Assembly: GCA_963576565.1 (NCBI GenBank)
Contig: OY755040.1
Span: 84,450,321-84,514,320 of the forward strand
Reading direction: 5' to 3'
DNA length: 64,000 nt
Source of the DNA: Aspidapion aeneum
Taxonomy: Eukaryota; Arthropoda; Insecta; Coleoptera; Brentidae
The position numbers were made by a program, and so were the translations under genes. Of this stretch, positions 44,996 through 55,746 are shown piece by piece. Numbering within the stretch: position 1 is the stretch's first letter; each line of letters starts with the position of its first letter. The notes under the pieces are model-generated. The model saw only the letters and a list, made by a program, of their open reading frames with translations, was not told the origin of the DNA and made no database searches.

Positions 44996-45737
44996 TTAAA
45001 AGAAATAAATAGTGCAAAGACTATCCTTACACAGTACCACCGGCTAGGACAATTAAAAAGAAGAACAGTAAGTGATTTTGCCAGAATATTCGGAACTGAA
45101 TAGTGCAAAGACTACCCTTACATATTACCACCGGATAGGACAATTGGACAGAAAAACAGTAAGTGATTTTTCTAGAATATTCGAAGAAGTTCGATATTGT
45201 TTTATTCAAAAACTAAAAGAGATATTTAAGAACCGACTTCGACATTAACTTTACAGTCCAAAAATTGATAATTAGAGAGATTTTCTAGAATATTTTATAA
45301 CATTCTACGACGTTCTATTCAAAAACTAGAAGAGATATACAAATACCGATTTCGACATTAGTTTAGTTATTTCAAAAGTAAGAATTAGAAAGAATTTCTA
45401 GAAGATTCCATAACATTCTACGACGTTATATTCAAAAACTAGAAGATATATACAAATACCGACTTCGACAGTAGCTTAGTTATTTTAAAAGTAAGAATTA
45501 GAAATTATTTCTAGAATATTCCATAACATTCTACAACGGTCGATTCGAGAACCAAAAGAGATAATCAAACAGTGACTTCTACATTTGCCTAGTAGCAGAA
45601 AGAGTAGCATTTACCAGTATATTCCAGAACATTCCATTAGGTTCTATTTAAGAATTGGAAGAGATATTGAAAAACCGACTTCAACATTCGCTTTATAGCC
45701 CTAAAATAGACGTTTTAAGTGATTTATCAGGAAGTTG
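44996..45737 (+). promoter_or_regulatory. Repeated leader of element C with an array of heat-shock-element-like sites
   Basis: Two direct repeats of about 95 bp (from about 45010 and about 45100, sharing GTGCAAAGACTA and CAGTAAGTGATTTT) are followed by four to five diverged repeats of about 120 bp. The latter share CTAGAAnATTC, ATAACATTCTAC and GACTTCGACATT. Perfect TTCnnGAAnnTTC sites are at 45170-45182, 45396-45408, 45509-45521 and 45622-45634. Near matches are at 45283-45295 and about 45084-45091. No ORF. Regulation by heat-shock factor is inferred from the motif only. Confidence 0.55.
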
Positions 45738-46946
45738 ATGCTTACTAGACAAAGATCGGCGAAGATGGAAGATCTAACTAAAATGATACAGGCTCTAGCA
45801 GCTCAAATGGCTCAAAATCAGAACGATATAAGACAGACCATTGAGCAAAATCAGGGCGATATGAAACAGACCATGGAACAAAACCAGAATGACATGAGAC
45901 AGACATTAGATAGCATGCAAGAAAACTTCGATCAGATAAAGAACAACTCCGAACAGCTGAGAGAAGAGTTCAAGACTGCAACCGAAGATCTTAAGGAAGA
46001 AATAACCCAAAGAATGTATAGTGTAGAACAAAAGGTACAAAATAATTTGCGGAATGTAGAAGAAACGGTACAACATGTTAAAGAGAAGGTACAAAATGTT
46101 GAAGAAAAGGTACAACATGTTGAAGAAAAAGTGGAGAACAAACTACAGAATGTAAGGGAAGAAGTTTTTCAAACCATGGAAGAAAAATTCCAGGAAGTAT
46201 CGAAACAGCTTATACAGCTTCAGAAAGAACAAAACAAAATAAAAGCTCAGGGATGTGTCATGAATTCCAACCAGAACATTAAGCCTCCAAATCTTGACGG
46301 TACGTCCTCCTGGTCCACCTACAAACAACAATTTGAAGCTGCCGCCGCTGCAAATGGTTGGGACGAGGACGAAAAAGCTAGAGCGTTGTTAGTAGCTCTT
46401 CGGGAACCCGCACTCGGACTTGTACGGTCCATTCCAGTCGAACAAAAACAGAATTATAACGCTTTAGTGGCAGCGCTAGAAAGAAGGTATGGAGACGAAC
46501 ACTTGCGAAATTTACATTGGTCAGAATTAAATGTTCGTCAACAAAGAGCAGGGGAGTCATTACAAGAGTATGAAGCGGATACCAGGAGGCTGATGTACTT
46601 GGCTTACCCAGAAATGCCAGAAAATTACAGAGATCCCTTCACGGTAGATCGCTTTATTATTTAATCATCAAATAATATGTCCAGGCCAAAAGTAAGAGCT
46701 GTTTCAATTCAGGAGGGAGAAGAAATGAGCACTGGAGATGAGGTTAACTTAAAAACGCTAAACCAACTGTTTCAATCACTGATAGAGGAGATTGATTCTT
46801 TGAAAGAAAGTAGACGATCCCCTCCAAATGTAAAGTGTTTCAGATGCGGACGTACAGGGCATATTCAACGCGATTGTCGTGTCCAAATGAGGTCTCGCTC
46901 ACCATCTAGTGGGACAAAATACCGAAGAAGAGATCAGGAAAACTAA
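45738..46946 (+). pseudogene. gag: Element C gag: coiled-coil N-terminus, capsid, zinc knuckle; one in-frame stop
   Basis: ATG at 45738 (MLTRQRSAKMEDL). Residues about 15-165 form a long heptad-rich coiled coil built from repeats such as QNQNDIRQT and VQHVEEKVQ. The capsid-like region follows from about 46280 (FEAAAAANGWDEDEKARALL...RRYG...QRAGESLQEYE). A TAA at 46662-46664 interrupts the frame, and the same frame continues to a CCHC knuckle (CFRCGRTGHIQRDC) and a basic tail ending at 46946. The join looks shorter than usual for this region in gypsy Gags, so a small deletion probably removed the end of the capsid domain. Confidence 0.85.
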
Positions 46947-49900
46947 AACTAGTCAACGCAGAGGGGCGGGTGTTGGCTAATGGGAATTTAGCCCCCAAAA
47001 TTTACTCTATCAAGAGCTTAAAACATACTGCTGACAGTCTTAACATCGACGGACTTATTAATGGAAGAAAAGTTAATATAACAGTAGACACTGGTGCTGC
47101 CATATCATTGCTTAAGTTCAAAATTGCAACGAGATATAAAATTCGACCAACAGAAAAGAAAATAACACTTAAGACTGTGACTGGAGAATCCGCCGACGTG
47201 TTGGGGCAGACAGACATAGACCTACAGCTGGGGAGGTTGAAGATTCGCCACTCGGTATTAGTTGCAGACATAGAAGACGAATTTATTTTGGGAATGGACC
47301 TGATAAGTAAACATGGATTTGCGTTTGATAATAAACTTAATACCCTAAGATTTGGGAACGAAGAGTTCATTTTGTCAAATAGTCACATCAATAAAGAACC
47401 AATTAAGGTGGTGGCAGTATGCACAACAAGACTAGTCGGTAACAGTGAGACCATAATTTTTGGAAGGCTAGAGAGTAAAACATCAAGCTGCGTCGGACTC
47501 ATAAGCCAACAAAACACACCCAACACCTACCTCGTTGCAAAATCACTAGTTAAAACCGATAAAGACATCCCGATTAGAGTCGCCAATATTTTCCCAAATA
47601 GTGTCAAAATTAATAAGGGGGAGGTGGAAGCATTATTTGAACCAGTACAGAAAGTAACAAGATGTGAAGAGCCAACTTCCGAGGATACAAGCAAGTTACC
47701 AATGGAGGTACTTCAGCAATTTGAGTCAACTTGGCAACATCTCACTCCAGAAGAATTTAGTAAAGCGAGAGAGTTTATAGAAGAACAAAGTAATATCTTC
47801 GAAACTAGGAGTAGTTCGGGACGCACAAACCTTATTCAACATGCTATCAACACTGGCGATGCCCAACCGATAAGACAACCCCCAAGAAGACTACCAATGG
47901 CCAAGCAAGAAGAAGTTCACAATCTCATTAATAAAATGCTCAGCGACGGTGTTATTGAAGAGTCATCAAGTCCTTGGTCATCTCCTGTGGTGTTGGTCAC
48001 TAAAAAGGATGGAAGTACTAGATTTTGTGTCGACTACAGGAAACTTAACGATGTGACCAAGAAGGATAGTTACCCACTGCCAAGAATAGACGACACATTA
48101 ACAACGTTGGCAGGATCATATTGATTTTCTACTCTTGACCTGAAAAGTGGGTATTGGCAAGTAGGAACCTTTGAAAGAGATAAAGAGAAGACTGCATGCT
48201 CTGCTGGAAGTGGACTTTATCAGTTTAATGTGATGCCATTTGGCCTGTGCAATGCCCCAGCTACATTTGAAAGACTAATGGAAGTCGTTCTATGAGGCCT
48301 TACTTGGAAAACCTGCCTAGTCTATTTAGATGATGTCATAGTAATGTGGAAATCATTTCAAGATCATCTAGATAATTTACGAGAAGTATTCTCAAGAATC
48401 AGGAACGCAAATCTTAAATTGAACTCAAAGAAATGTTTTCTTTTCCAAGATAAAGTTGAGTTCCTGGGTCACGTCGTTTCCCGAGAAGGCATCCATACCG
48501 ACGAAAAGAAGTTACAAGCAATAAAAGAATGGCCTCAACCTCGTGACAAACATGAATTGAGAAGCTTTTTGGGTCTGTGTACATACTACAGACGATTTGT
48601 AGAAGGATTCGCCAAAATAGCGTCTCCATTACATAGACTTACAGAAGATAAAGCTTCTTACAAATGGAATACCGAATGTGACCAAGCATTTAGAAGACTA
48701 AAAGCAGCATTATGTTCTAGTCCGATTCTTGCATATCCCATTCCAAAAGGAAAATTCATATTAGATACTGATGCGAGCAACGATGGCATAGGAGCAGTAC
48801 TCTCCCAAGTACAAGATGGAGAAGAACGGGTCATCGAATTTTTCAGCAAGAAGCTATCCAAACCAGAGAGAAATTATTGTGTAGATCACTTTCACAAATA
48901 TCTCTACGGACAAGAGTTTCTGATTAGAACGGATCATGCTGCGTTACAGTGGCTCATGAAAATGAAACAACCTGAGGGCAAGTAGCGAGATGGATAGAAA
49001 AGCTACAACAATACCATTATCAAATTAAGCACCGAGCGGGAAGGGTGCATAATAATGCGGATGCATTGTCCAGAAGACCTTGCCCTGAGGATTGTAAACA
49101 TTGCAGGAAAATTGACCAGAAAGAAGGAATTACCTACGTGCGCCAGATAAAGTTAGAACCAGATGAAGAATGGATGTCGGCTTCGATTAGAACCACACAA
49201 CTTAACGACAAAGATGTAGGACCTATCTTGCGATTGAAAGAAAATAACAAGCCACGACCATCATGGCAAGATATCGCAAACCAAGGGGTGATATTCAAAT
49301 CACTGTGGGCACAATGGGATTCACTGATAGTAGAGGAAAACATCCTTAAACGTGCCTGGGAAAGTGCCGATGGCCTTACTGTGGTTAATCAAGTAGTGGT
49401 TCCTAGGAGCATGGTAGACAATATAATGGCCGAATGCCATGGTGGAAAATCAGGCGCGCACCTAGGCATAAATAAAACCATGGACAAAATTCGAAACCGA
49501 TTTTATTGGGTCAATTACTTTCAAGATGTGAAAAACTGGTGCCGCCGATGTTCGACTTGTGCAGCCAGCCAAGGTCCCAAAACAAGGTCCAGAGGTCAAA
49601 TGAAACAATATAACGTAGGTCTGCCATTCGAACGCATTGCTCTTGATGTGGCCGGACCATTTCCAGAAACTAAAAGGGGCAACAAATACATCCTTGTTGT
49701 CATGGATTACTTTAGCAAATGGCCAGAAGTTTTTGCTTTGCCTAACCAAGAGGCCGCTACAGTTGCAGAAGTTCTGGTAAATGATGTTTTCAGCCGATTT
49801 GGTATTCCTTTGGAACTACATTAAGATCAAGGAAGAAACTTTGAATCAAAGCTCTTCCAGAATCTCTGTGACCTTTTAGGAATACATAAAACACGGACTA

Positions 49901-50490
49901 CTGCTTTACATCCGCAGTCAGATGGCATGGTTGAAAGATTTAATAAAACAATAGAAGAACATCTTTGCAAAGTTGTTGATGAGCACGAAACAGATTGGGA
50001 CCAATATATTCCATTGTTTTTGATGGCCTATAGAACCGCCATTCACAATACGACAGGAGCTACTCCATCTAGTATCCTGTTTGGTAGAGAACTGCGTTTA
50101 CCATGTGATATCATGTTTGGTTCAACTGAAGAAGAACACTTAGAGGTTAATGACTATGTCGAACGTTTAAGGCAAAAGCTGCACGATATCCATGAAGTGG
50201 TTAGAGAGCGAATAGAAATAGCCAGTGACCGCATGAAAGCGAGGTATGACCTGAAAGCAAACTCTTCAGGGTTCAAAGAGAATGATCAAGTCTGGCTATA
50301 CAATCCTCAACGTAAGAAATGAAGATCACCTAAGTTGACACCACCATGGGAAGGGCCTTATAAAGTTGTTAAGAGAATTAATGATGTAGTCTACCGAATC
50401 CAGAAAAGCCCGAAGTCCAAGATGAAAGTTGTTCATCTAGACAGACTAAAACCTTACCTGGGAAATGTTGATGGAGACGATCAAACCTGA
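46922..50490 (+). pseudogene. pol: Element C pol: protease, RT, RNase H, integrase; several stops and one frameshift
   Basis: The -1 frame relative to gag is open across the gag end, and GGAAAAC immediately precedes the gag stop, as for -1 frameshifting, though it is not a canonical heptamer. Protease: [12 protein letters not shown] near 47085. [12 protein letters not shown] near 48020, [22 protein letters not shown], catalytic YLDD near 48317. RNase H: ILDTDASNDGIGAVLSQ and IRTDHAALQWL. A 1-bp loss near 48978 shifts the frame. Integrase: HHCC finger, LDVAGP, DQGRNF and MVERFNKT. In-frame stops are TGA 48122, TGA 48293, TAA 49822 and TGA 50320. A chromodomain is not evident; the end is HLDRLKPY then TGA at 50488-50490. 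The purine tract AGAGGAGGATAG precedes the LTR. Confidence 0.92.
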
Positions 50491-50502
50491 AGAGGAGGAT
50501 AG

Positions 50503-50937
50503 TGTTACAAATTTAAGTTATTTAAATTTTATAGTTAGAATTTATTTAGGTTTAGTGTAGTATTAGGTTGACGTATTTCATGGTTGTATTCTTAATCTAG
50601 GTTTTAGTTGCGTTATCTGTGACGAACTGGTATGTGAACGGTCCGGCTCCAAAAAAGGGCGGAATGATTCGGAATCGAACAAAGATGGAAAATTCTCGAA
50701 TTGTAGGCAGCCCCTCATATATAAGGCCGGACGTCGTGCATCAGAGTCAGTCACAGATAACGTACTGTAGTGGTCGTGAGATATTAACACGAAGTTAATA
50801 GACCGATTATAGTAGTGAATTATTAGCAAGTTATTAGTAAGTTTAAGTGCGTGTTTTTGTACATAATTTGTCGAAATAAATTGACGTATCGTTTTCAACA
50901 ATTGCGAGTTTTAATTTGTCGTTGTGAACCCGTAACA
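50503..50937 (+). repeat. Element C 3' LTR
   Basis: 435 bp, TGTTAC...GTAACA, nearly identical to 44546-44976, followed by the ATAT duplication and then, after 10 more bases, element A's gag ATG at 50952. Confidence 0.95.
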
Positions 50938-50951
50938 ATATTAAAGGCACA

Positions 50952-52740
50952 ATGTCTGTTTCTTTGAGTCGGTTGTCTGACATAAGGTATCCAGAGAAGG
51001 ACGAATTAATCTATGAACCAACATGGAGGGGCATAGCTAATGGATCGGTGGAAGAGATGAAACAGCTTCTGCTGATTAAAGAAAGAGAACAGACTGATGG
51101 AAGTATGAGATACCGTCCGTATCCCTTTAAATTTGGCCAGGATGCTTTTAGCTGCATGCAGAAGCTAGATAGTCTGGTACCGCTGGTAGAGAAGTTCTCT
51201 GGTACGAGCAAAGGAGGAGAGTTTAGAAAAGTGGCTGTAAGGTTGGAACATGTATTAGCTAGGATAAACAACATAAATTCGTCTAATTTTGAAGAAAGTC
51301 AAACAAAAGGCATACTGGTTGTGGAAACCTTGAGTTTGATTGGGAGATTGCAGAGCCAAGCAACAGATTTACTAAGAGTTGGCGTGACCTCAGATGACGA
51401 TGAAGCATCTGAAAGCCAATCAACGAGTCGAAGCTCAGGTCACTCGACAAATGTTGGCAACACACCCAACTAGTCTCATTTGCCGCAACCACAGCACTCG
51501 AGCACACAGAGAACAGCTCAACAGCCTACGAACCAACCGTCGGTCATTGCTCCAGTGCAAATCCAAATGCTAACGAAGACTAACTCAAACACCAATACAG
51601 GCACCACCCCCAATGCTGATTCAGAATGACGGACGGTACAACAGCTTTTCATTATTAACAACCGTCTACCGTTCCATTGAGTATAGCTGCCCTCCAAAGT
51701 ATCAATGCACCGATTGCTCAGTCATGATCATTTTCATGTTCGTCGCCAGTACCAATGTCAAGTGATCCTGGTACCTCATATTACGTTGCACCTGTACCTC
51801 CGCATAAATGGAACTTAAAGTTTACAGGCGAGAGGGATACGATCTCTGTCACTGCATTTTTGGAGAGAGTGGACGAGTTGAGTCAGGCTAGAGGAGTCAG
51901 CAAAAAGGTTTTACTAAACTCAGGCATTGATCTTTTTGAAAAGTCAGCCTATACTTTTTATAAAGATGTTCGTAGAGAAGTCCATACATGGGAACAGCTG
52001 GAACAGAGGTACATGGCAGAATATCTTCCTTCTTCATATGGCGAGAAGCTATTGAAGGAAATTCAAAAACGTAAACAAGGCCCTGGAGAGTCTATAGGGA
52101 CCTACATTGCTGTCATGAACACATATTTCCAAAGACTTGGCTGTCCTGTTTCTGAAGAGGCGAAATTAGCTATCGTCTTCAGAAATATCGCGAATATCTA
52201 TACAAATGGGTTGATTGCTACTGAAGTCAATAGCCTATCACATTTAAAAAATTTGTGTCGTAGAATAGACCAGACATATGGTTTAGAGGAAGATAATTTT
52301 ACACCTAGGGGAAACTAATCAATTGAACCTGACTTAGCTTACGTAGACGTAGAGAGCTATATTGACGATTTTCCAACAGGGGTCAATGCAATTCAGATAT
52401 CAAATACCGGGACATCTAACCAACAGAATCCAAATCATCCTACTAATAGATTTGACAGAGATAGGCAGCAGCAAGCAAACAGTTGCTCTGCTAGAGCTGA
52501 TAGAGAGAGGCAGAAACCAGTTGGTGGTCAGTCTAGCGTAAATGACAGGGATGTACAACCACCACAGGGTGTTAGGTCTGGTAGGGCGAATAGGGACGTT
52601 GTTTGCTATAGATGCAATCAATGCACATGGCGATCGGGTGTGCACTACCTAGAAATAAGCTGTGTTATTCCTGTGGTCAACCAGGGGTAACAGTAAGAGA
52701 ATGTCGTAATTGTAATCGTCAGGGAAACGGACCTAGGCGC
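50952..52740 (+). pseudogene. gag: Element A gag, heavily broken
   Basis: Closely similar to B's gag but with different lesions. The N-terminal 174 codons are intact and keep the segment B lost (RKVAVRLEHVLARINN). They end at TAG 51471-51473, where B has CAG. The proline/glutamine linker (51474-51754) has several indels. The capsid-like region 51755-52318 ends at TAA, where B has CAA. The nucleocapsid region (52319-52740) has a shortened first knuckle and a second with Val at the His position, as in B. About 50 bp between the last knuckle and the protease are missing compared with B. Confidence 0.85.
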
Positions 52741-52756
52741 GTACGTCTTAGATTAT

Positions 52757-55709
52757 GTGATAAGTCATGCTCGTAAAGATGAGAGACCTTATTTAGAAGT
52801 GGATGTGCTCGGAAATAAGTTACTAGGTTTGTTGGATTCCGGGGCTTCACGTACCTTTTTAGGGAATCATGGTTGGTCAATCATCGAGAGGTTTGGTTTT
52901 TCACTTGATACCACGAATAAGACGAGTTGTATTGTGGCAAATGGTCAAAGCACGGTTAGTATTGGGACAGTGTAGCTTCCTATGCGAGTTCAGGATAAAT
53001 TTAGGTTAATAGAGGTCGTCGTCGTTCCTGAGTTGCCGCATACTTTGATTTTGGGATTGGATTTTTGGATTTCGATGGGTATAGTACCGAACTTAAGTAC
53101 TAATGAGTCGCACTTTACCGATAATAAAGATGTGATGGGTGACTCACACAGAACATAAGATTACAACAGATGCAGCACCGATAAGACAACGTTCATATAA
53201 GGTCTCACCGGTCATTCAAAAACTTATTGATGACGAAATCGACGAAATGCTGAAACTTGATGTTATAGAATGTAGTAGCAGTTCATGGGCTTCACCAGTG
53301 GTAATGATACAAAAGAAAAACACAAAGAAATATCGTTTCTGCGTAGACTACAGCAAATTAAACTAAGTGACGGCGCGTGATAGTTATCCTTTACCACTCG
53401 TATCCGAGACCCTTGACAAGTTGAAAGCTGCCAAGTACTTGTCAACTTTGAATATCAAAAGCGCTTATTGGCAAGTACCAATGGAAGAATCATCAAAGCC
53501 ACTAACAGCATTCATCTGTCGACGACGTCTATTCCAATTTAAACGATTACATTTTGGACTTCATAATGCACCTGCAACTTGGCAGAGACTCATAGATAGC
53601 ATCATAGGAAACGATTTAGCCCCTACGTGTACGTATATCTTGACGACCTTGTAATTGTCACACGGAGCTTTTCTCAACATCTTAGAATTCTCGAGGAAGT
53701 CCTACGAAGATTGCAGAATGCAAAGATAATGGTAAATTGGGAGAAATGCCAACTGTGTAGGCCAGAAATGACTTATTTAGGATTCGTAGTGGACCGTCGA
53801 TGCATCCGAGTCGACCCTAATAAAATTAAAGCCATGTTAGAGCTTCAGAGGCCAAGAACTGTCAGAGAAGTTCGTAGAGTTGTTGGTACAATATCCTGGT
53901 AGCTCCAATTACAGCACTAACTAAGAAGAATCAAAAGTTTTATTGGACTCCAGACTGCGAGAAAGCATTTATTAAGATTAAGGAACTTTTAGTGACTGCA
54001 CCGATTCTTACATGTCCAGATTATACCAAAGAATTTGTCATTCAAACAGACGCATCAGGATATGGAATAGGAGCATGTTTGACGCAACCTTATCCTGAGG
54101 GAGACAAAGTCATATGCTATTTGAGTCGATCTTTGACTAAGCAAGAACGTGTTTACACGACCACCGAGCGAGAATATTTGGCATTGGTTTGGGTGATAGA
54201 GAAGCTCCGGCCATATATTGAAGGGATCTCATTTAAGGTCATAACAGATCATTTTAGCTTAAAATAGCTTCATAGCTTGAAAGAGCCCAGTGAAAGACTT
54301 GCTCGTTGGTCTGTAAAACTGCAGCAATATGACTTTGAAGTGATCCATCGGAAAGGGAAAGATTTAGTTGTCTCGGACATGTTGTCTCGTGCAGTACCCA
54401 TGATTGATAGAATTTCGCAGCCCAGAGACGCTTCAACAGCAATTAAAGATCGATGGTACCAAAAGATGGTAAAGAGGGTCGTAGAATTACCTTTAATATT
54501 TATGAATTGGAGATACACTGATAACACCTTTAAAATTTATGAATTGGAGATACACTGATAATAAGTTGTATAAATATGTCAAAGAAGAATACTCTCAACT
54601 TTCACCATCTAACAAATATTGGAAAGAGGTAGTCCCCAAAGATCATAGGCGTGAGTTATTGTAGAAGCTCACGATCCTCCTACCGCAGGACATATGGGTG
54701 TGTATAAAACCTTCCACAGACTGGCAGAAAAATATTACTGGCTAAAAATGCGCCAGGACGTGGCAACTTTTGTAAAGAAGTGCATTGACTGTACAGCTCA
54801 TAAAGGTATATATGATCAAATGATATCTCACCCAAAACCAACTCGTCCTTGGGAAATTATTTCAACAGATTTATGTGGACCTCTACCTCGTTCGACAAAG
54901 GGTAATTGCTGGATTCTCGTCGTTACGGACTATTTAAGTAAGTTTTCCTTAGTTTTTCCAATGCGAACAGCTCCTACTCAAGCTGTTGTCAAGCATCTTG
55001 AGGAGCAAGTTTTTATGGTCTTCGGAGTACCCCGTTTGCTACTTTGTGATAATGGTCCTCAGTACAAAAGTAATGAGTTTAAGCGTTTCGCTGAGAGTTA
55101 TCAGGTTACAATTCAGTATAACCCGTATTATCACCCCAGAGTGAATCTAACAGAAAGGACGAATCGTACGTTAAAAACCATGTTATGTTGTTATGTGAAA
55201 GACAACCACGGGAAGTGGGACGAAAAAATACATAACCTTGCCTGTGCGATTCGTACTGCAACCCATGAGACAACCAGTATGTCTCCTTTCTTTGTTAATT
55301 TTGGTAGGAATATGTGTTTGTCAGGAAAAGATTACTCCAACCCAGTTTTGTTATCTGAAGAGAATGGTGTACAATCTGCAGCTGAGTGTAAGAACGCAGG
55401 TTTCCGGAACTCTATGCTGATGTTAAGGGAAGGCTAGAGGTGGCGGGAGAGAAAAACGTAGTTCAGTATAATTTGCGTACAAGGGTACCGAACTTTGTTG
55501 TGTGTCAGCGTGTTTGGAAGAAGAATTATGTGTTGTCAGATGCTGCGAAGTTTTTCGCGAAGAAGTTAGCACCGAAATTCGTTGGTCCTTATGTGATTCG
55601 AAATAAAATTTCTCCTTGGATCTTTGAGCTTCAGGAACCATCGGGTAAAGTACTACCAGGGAGTTAGCATGCCAAAGACCTTAAGTCGGCAGCAGACCTC
55701 TCCGATTAA
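52757..55709 (+). pseudogene. pol: Element A pol, heavily broken
   Basis: Aligns with B pol along its length. Protease LLDSGASRTF, then TAG at 52973-52975 (CAG in B). About 50-100 bp are lost near 53135. RT fragments 53139-53902 have a TAA near 53364, a frameshift near 53625 and YLDD just after it. About 35 bp are lost near 53900. RNase H 53992-54267 is complete where B is damaged. A duplication of about 45 bp lies near 54500-54560. Integrase 54694-55437 keeps GHMGVYKT on its upstream side, CDNGPQYKS and ERTNRT, and a frameshift lies near 55410. TAG at 55665 falls just before the ancestral end at 55707-55709. The different lesions in A and B show independent decay. Confidence 0.88.
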
Positions 55710-55746
55710 CCTTTTAGGTTAATCGCCTTGGAGTTGGGGGGGATTA
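55703..55746 (+). other. Hairpin at pol stop and polypurine tract of element A
   Basis: CGATTAACC and GGTTAATCG flank TTTTA at 55703-55725, with the TAA in the stem, followed by GGAGTTGGGGGGGATTA ahead of the LTR. Same layout as 40554-40602. Confidence 0.7.

Larger units (their letters stand above)
44546..50937 (+). mobile_element. Element C: Ty3/gypsy retrotransposon with 0.43-kb LTRs, inserted just upstream of element A gag
   Basis: LTRs TGTTAC...GTAACA at 44546-44976 and 50503-50937, with the 4-bp TSD ATAT at 44542-44545 and 50938-50941. Internal order is tRNA-Leu PBS, repeated leader, gag, pol (PR-RT-RH-IN), polypurine tract. No env. Its gag and pol are only distantly related to those of A/B. 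The LTRs differ by a few bases and small indels (for example GGTTGACG against GGTCG), so insertion is recent in relative terms, yet pol carries several stops. Confidence 0.95.
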
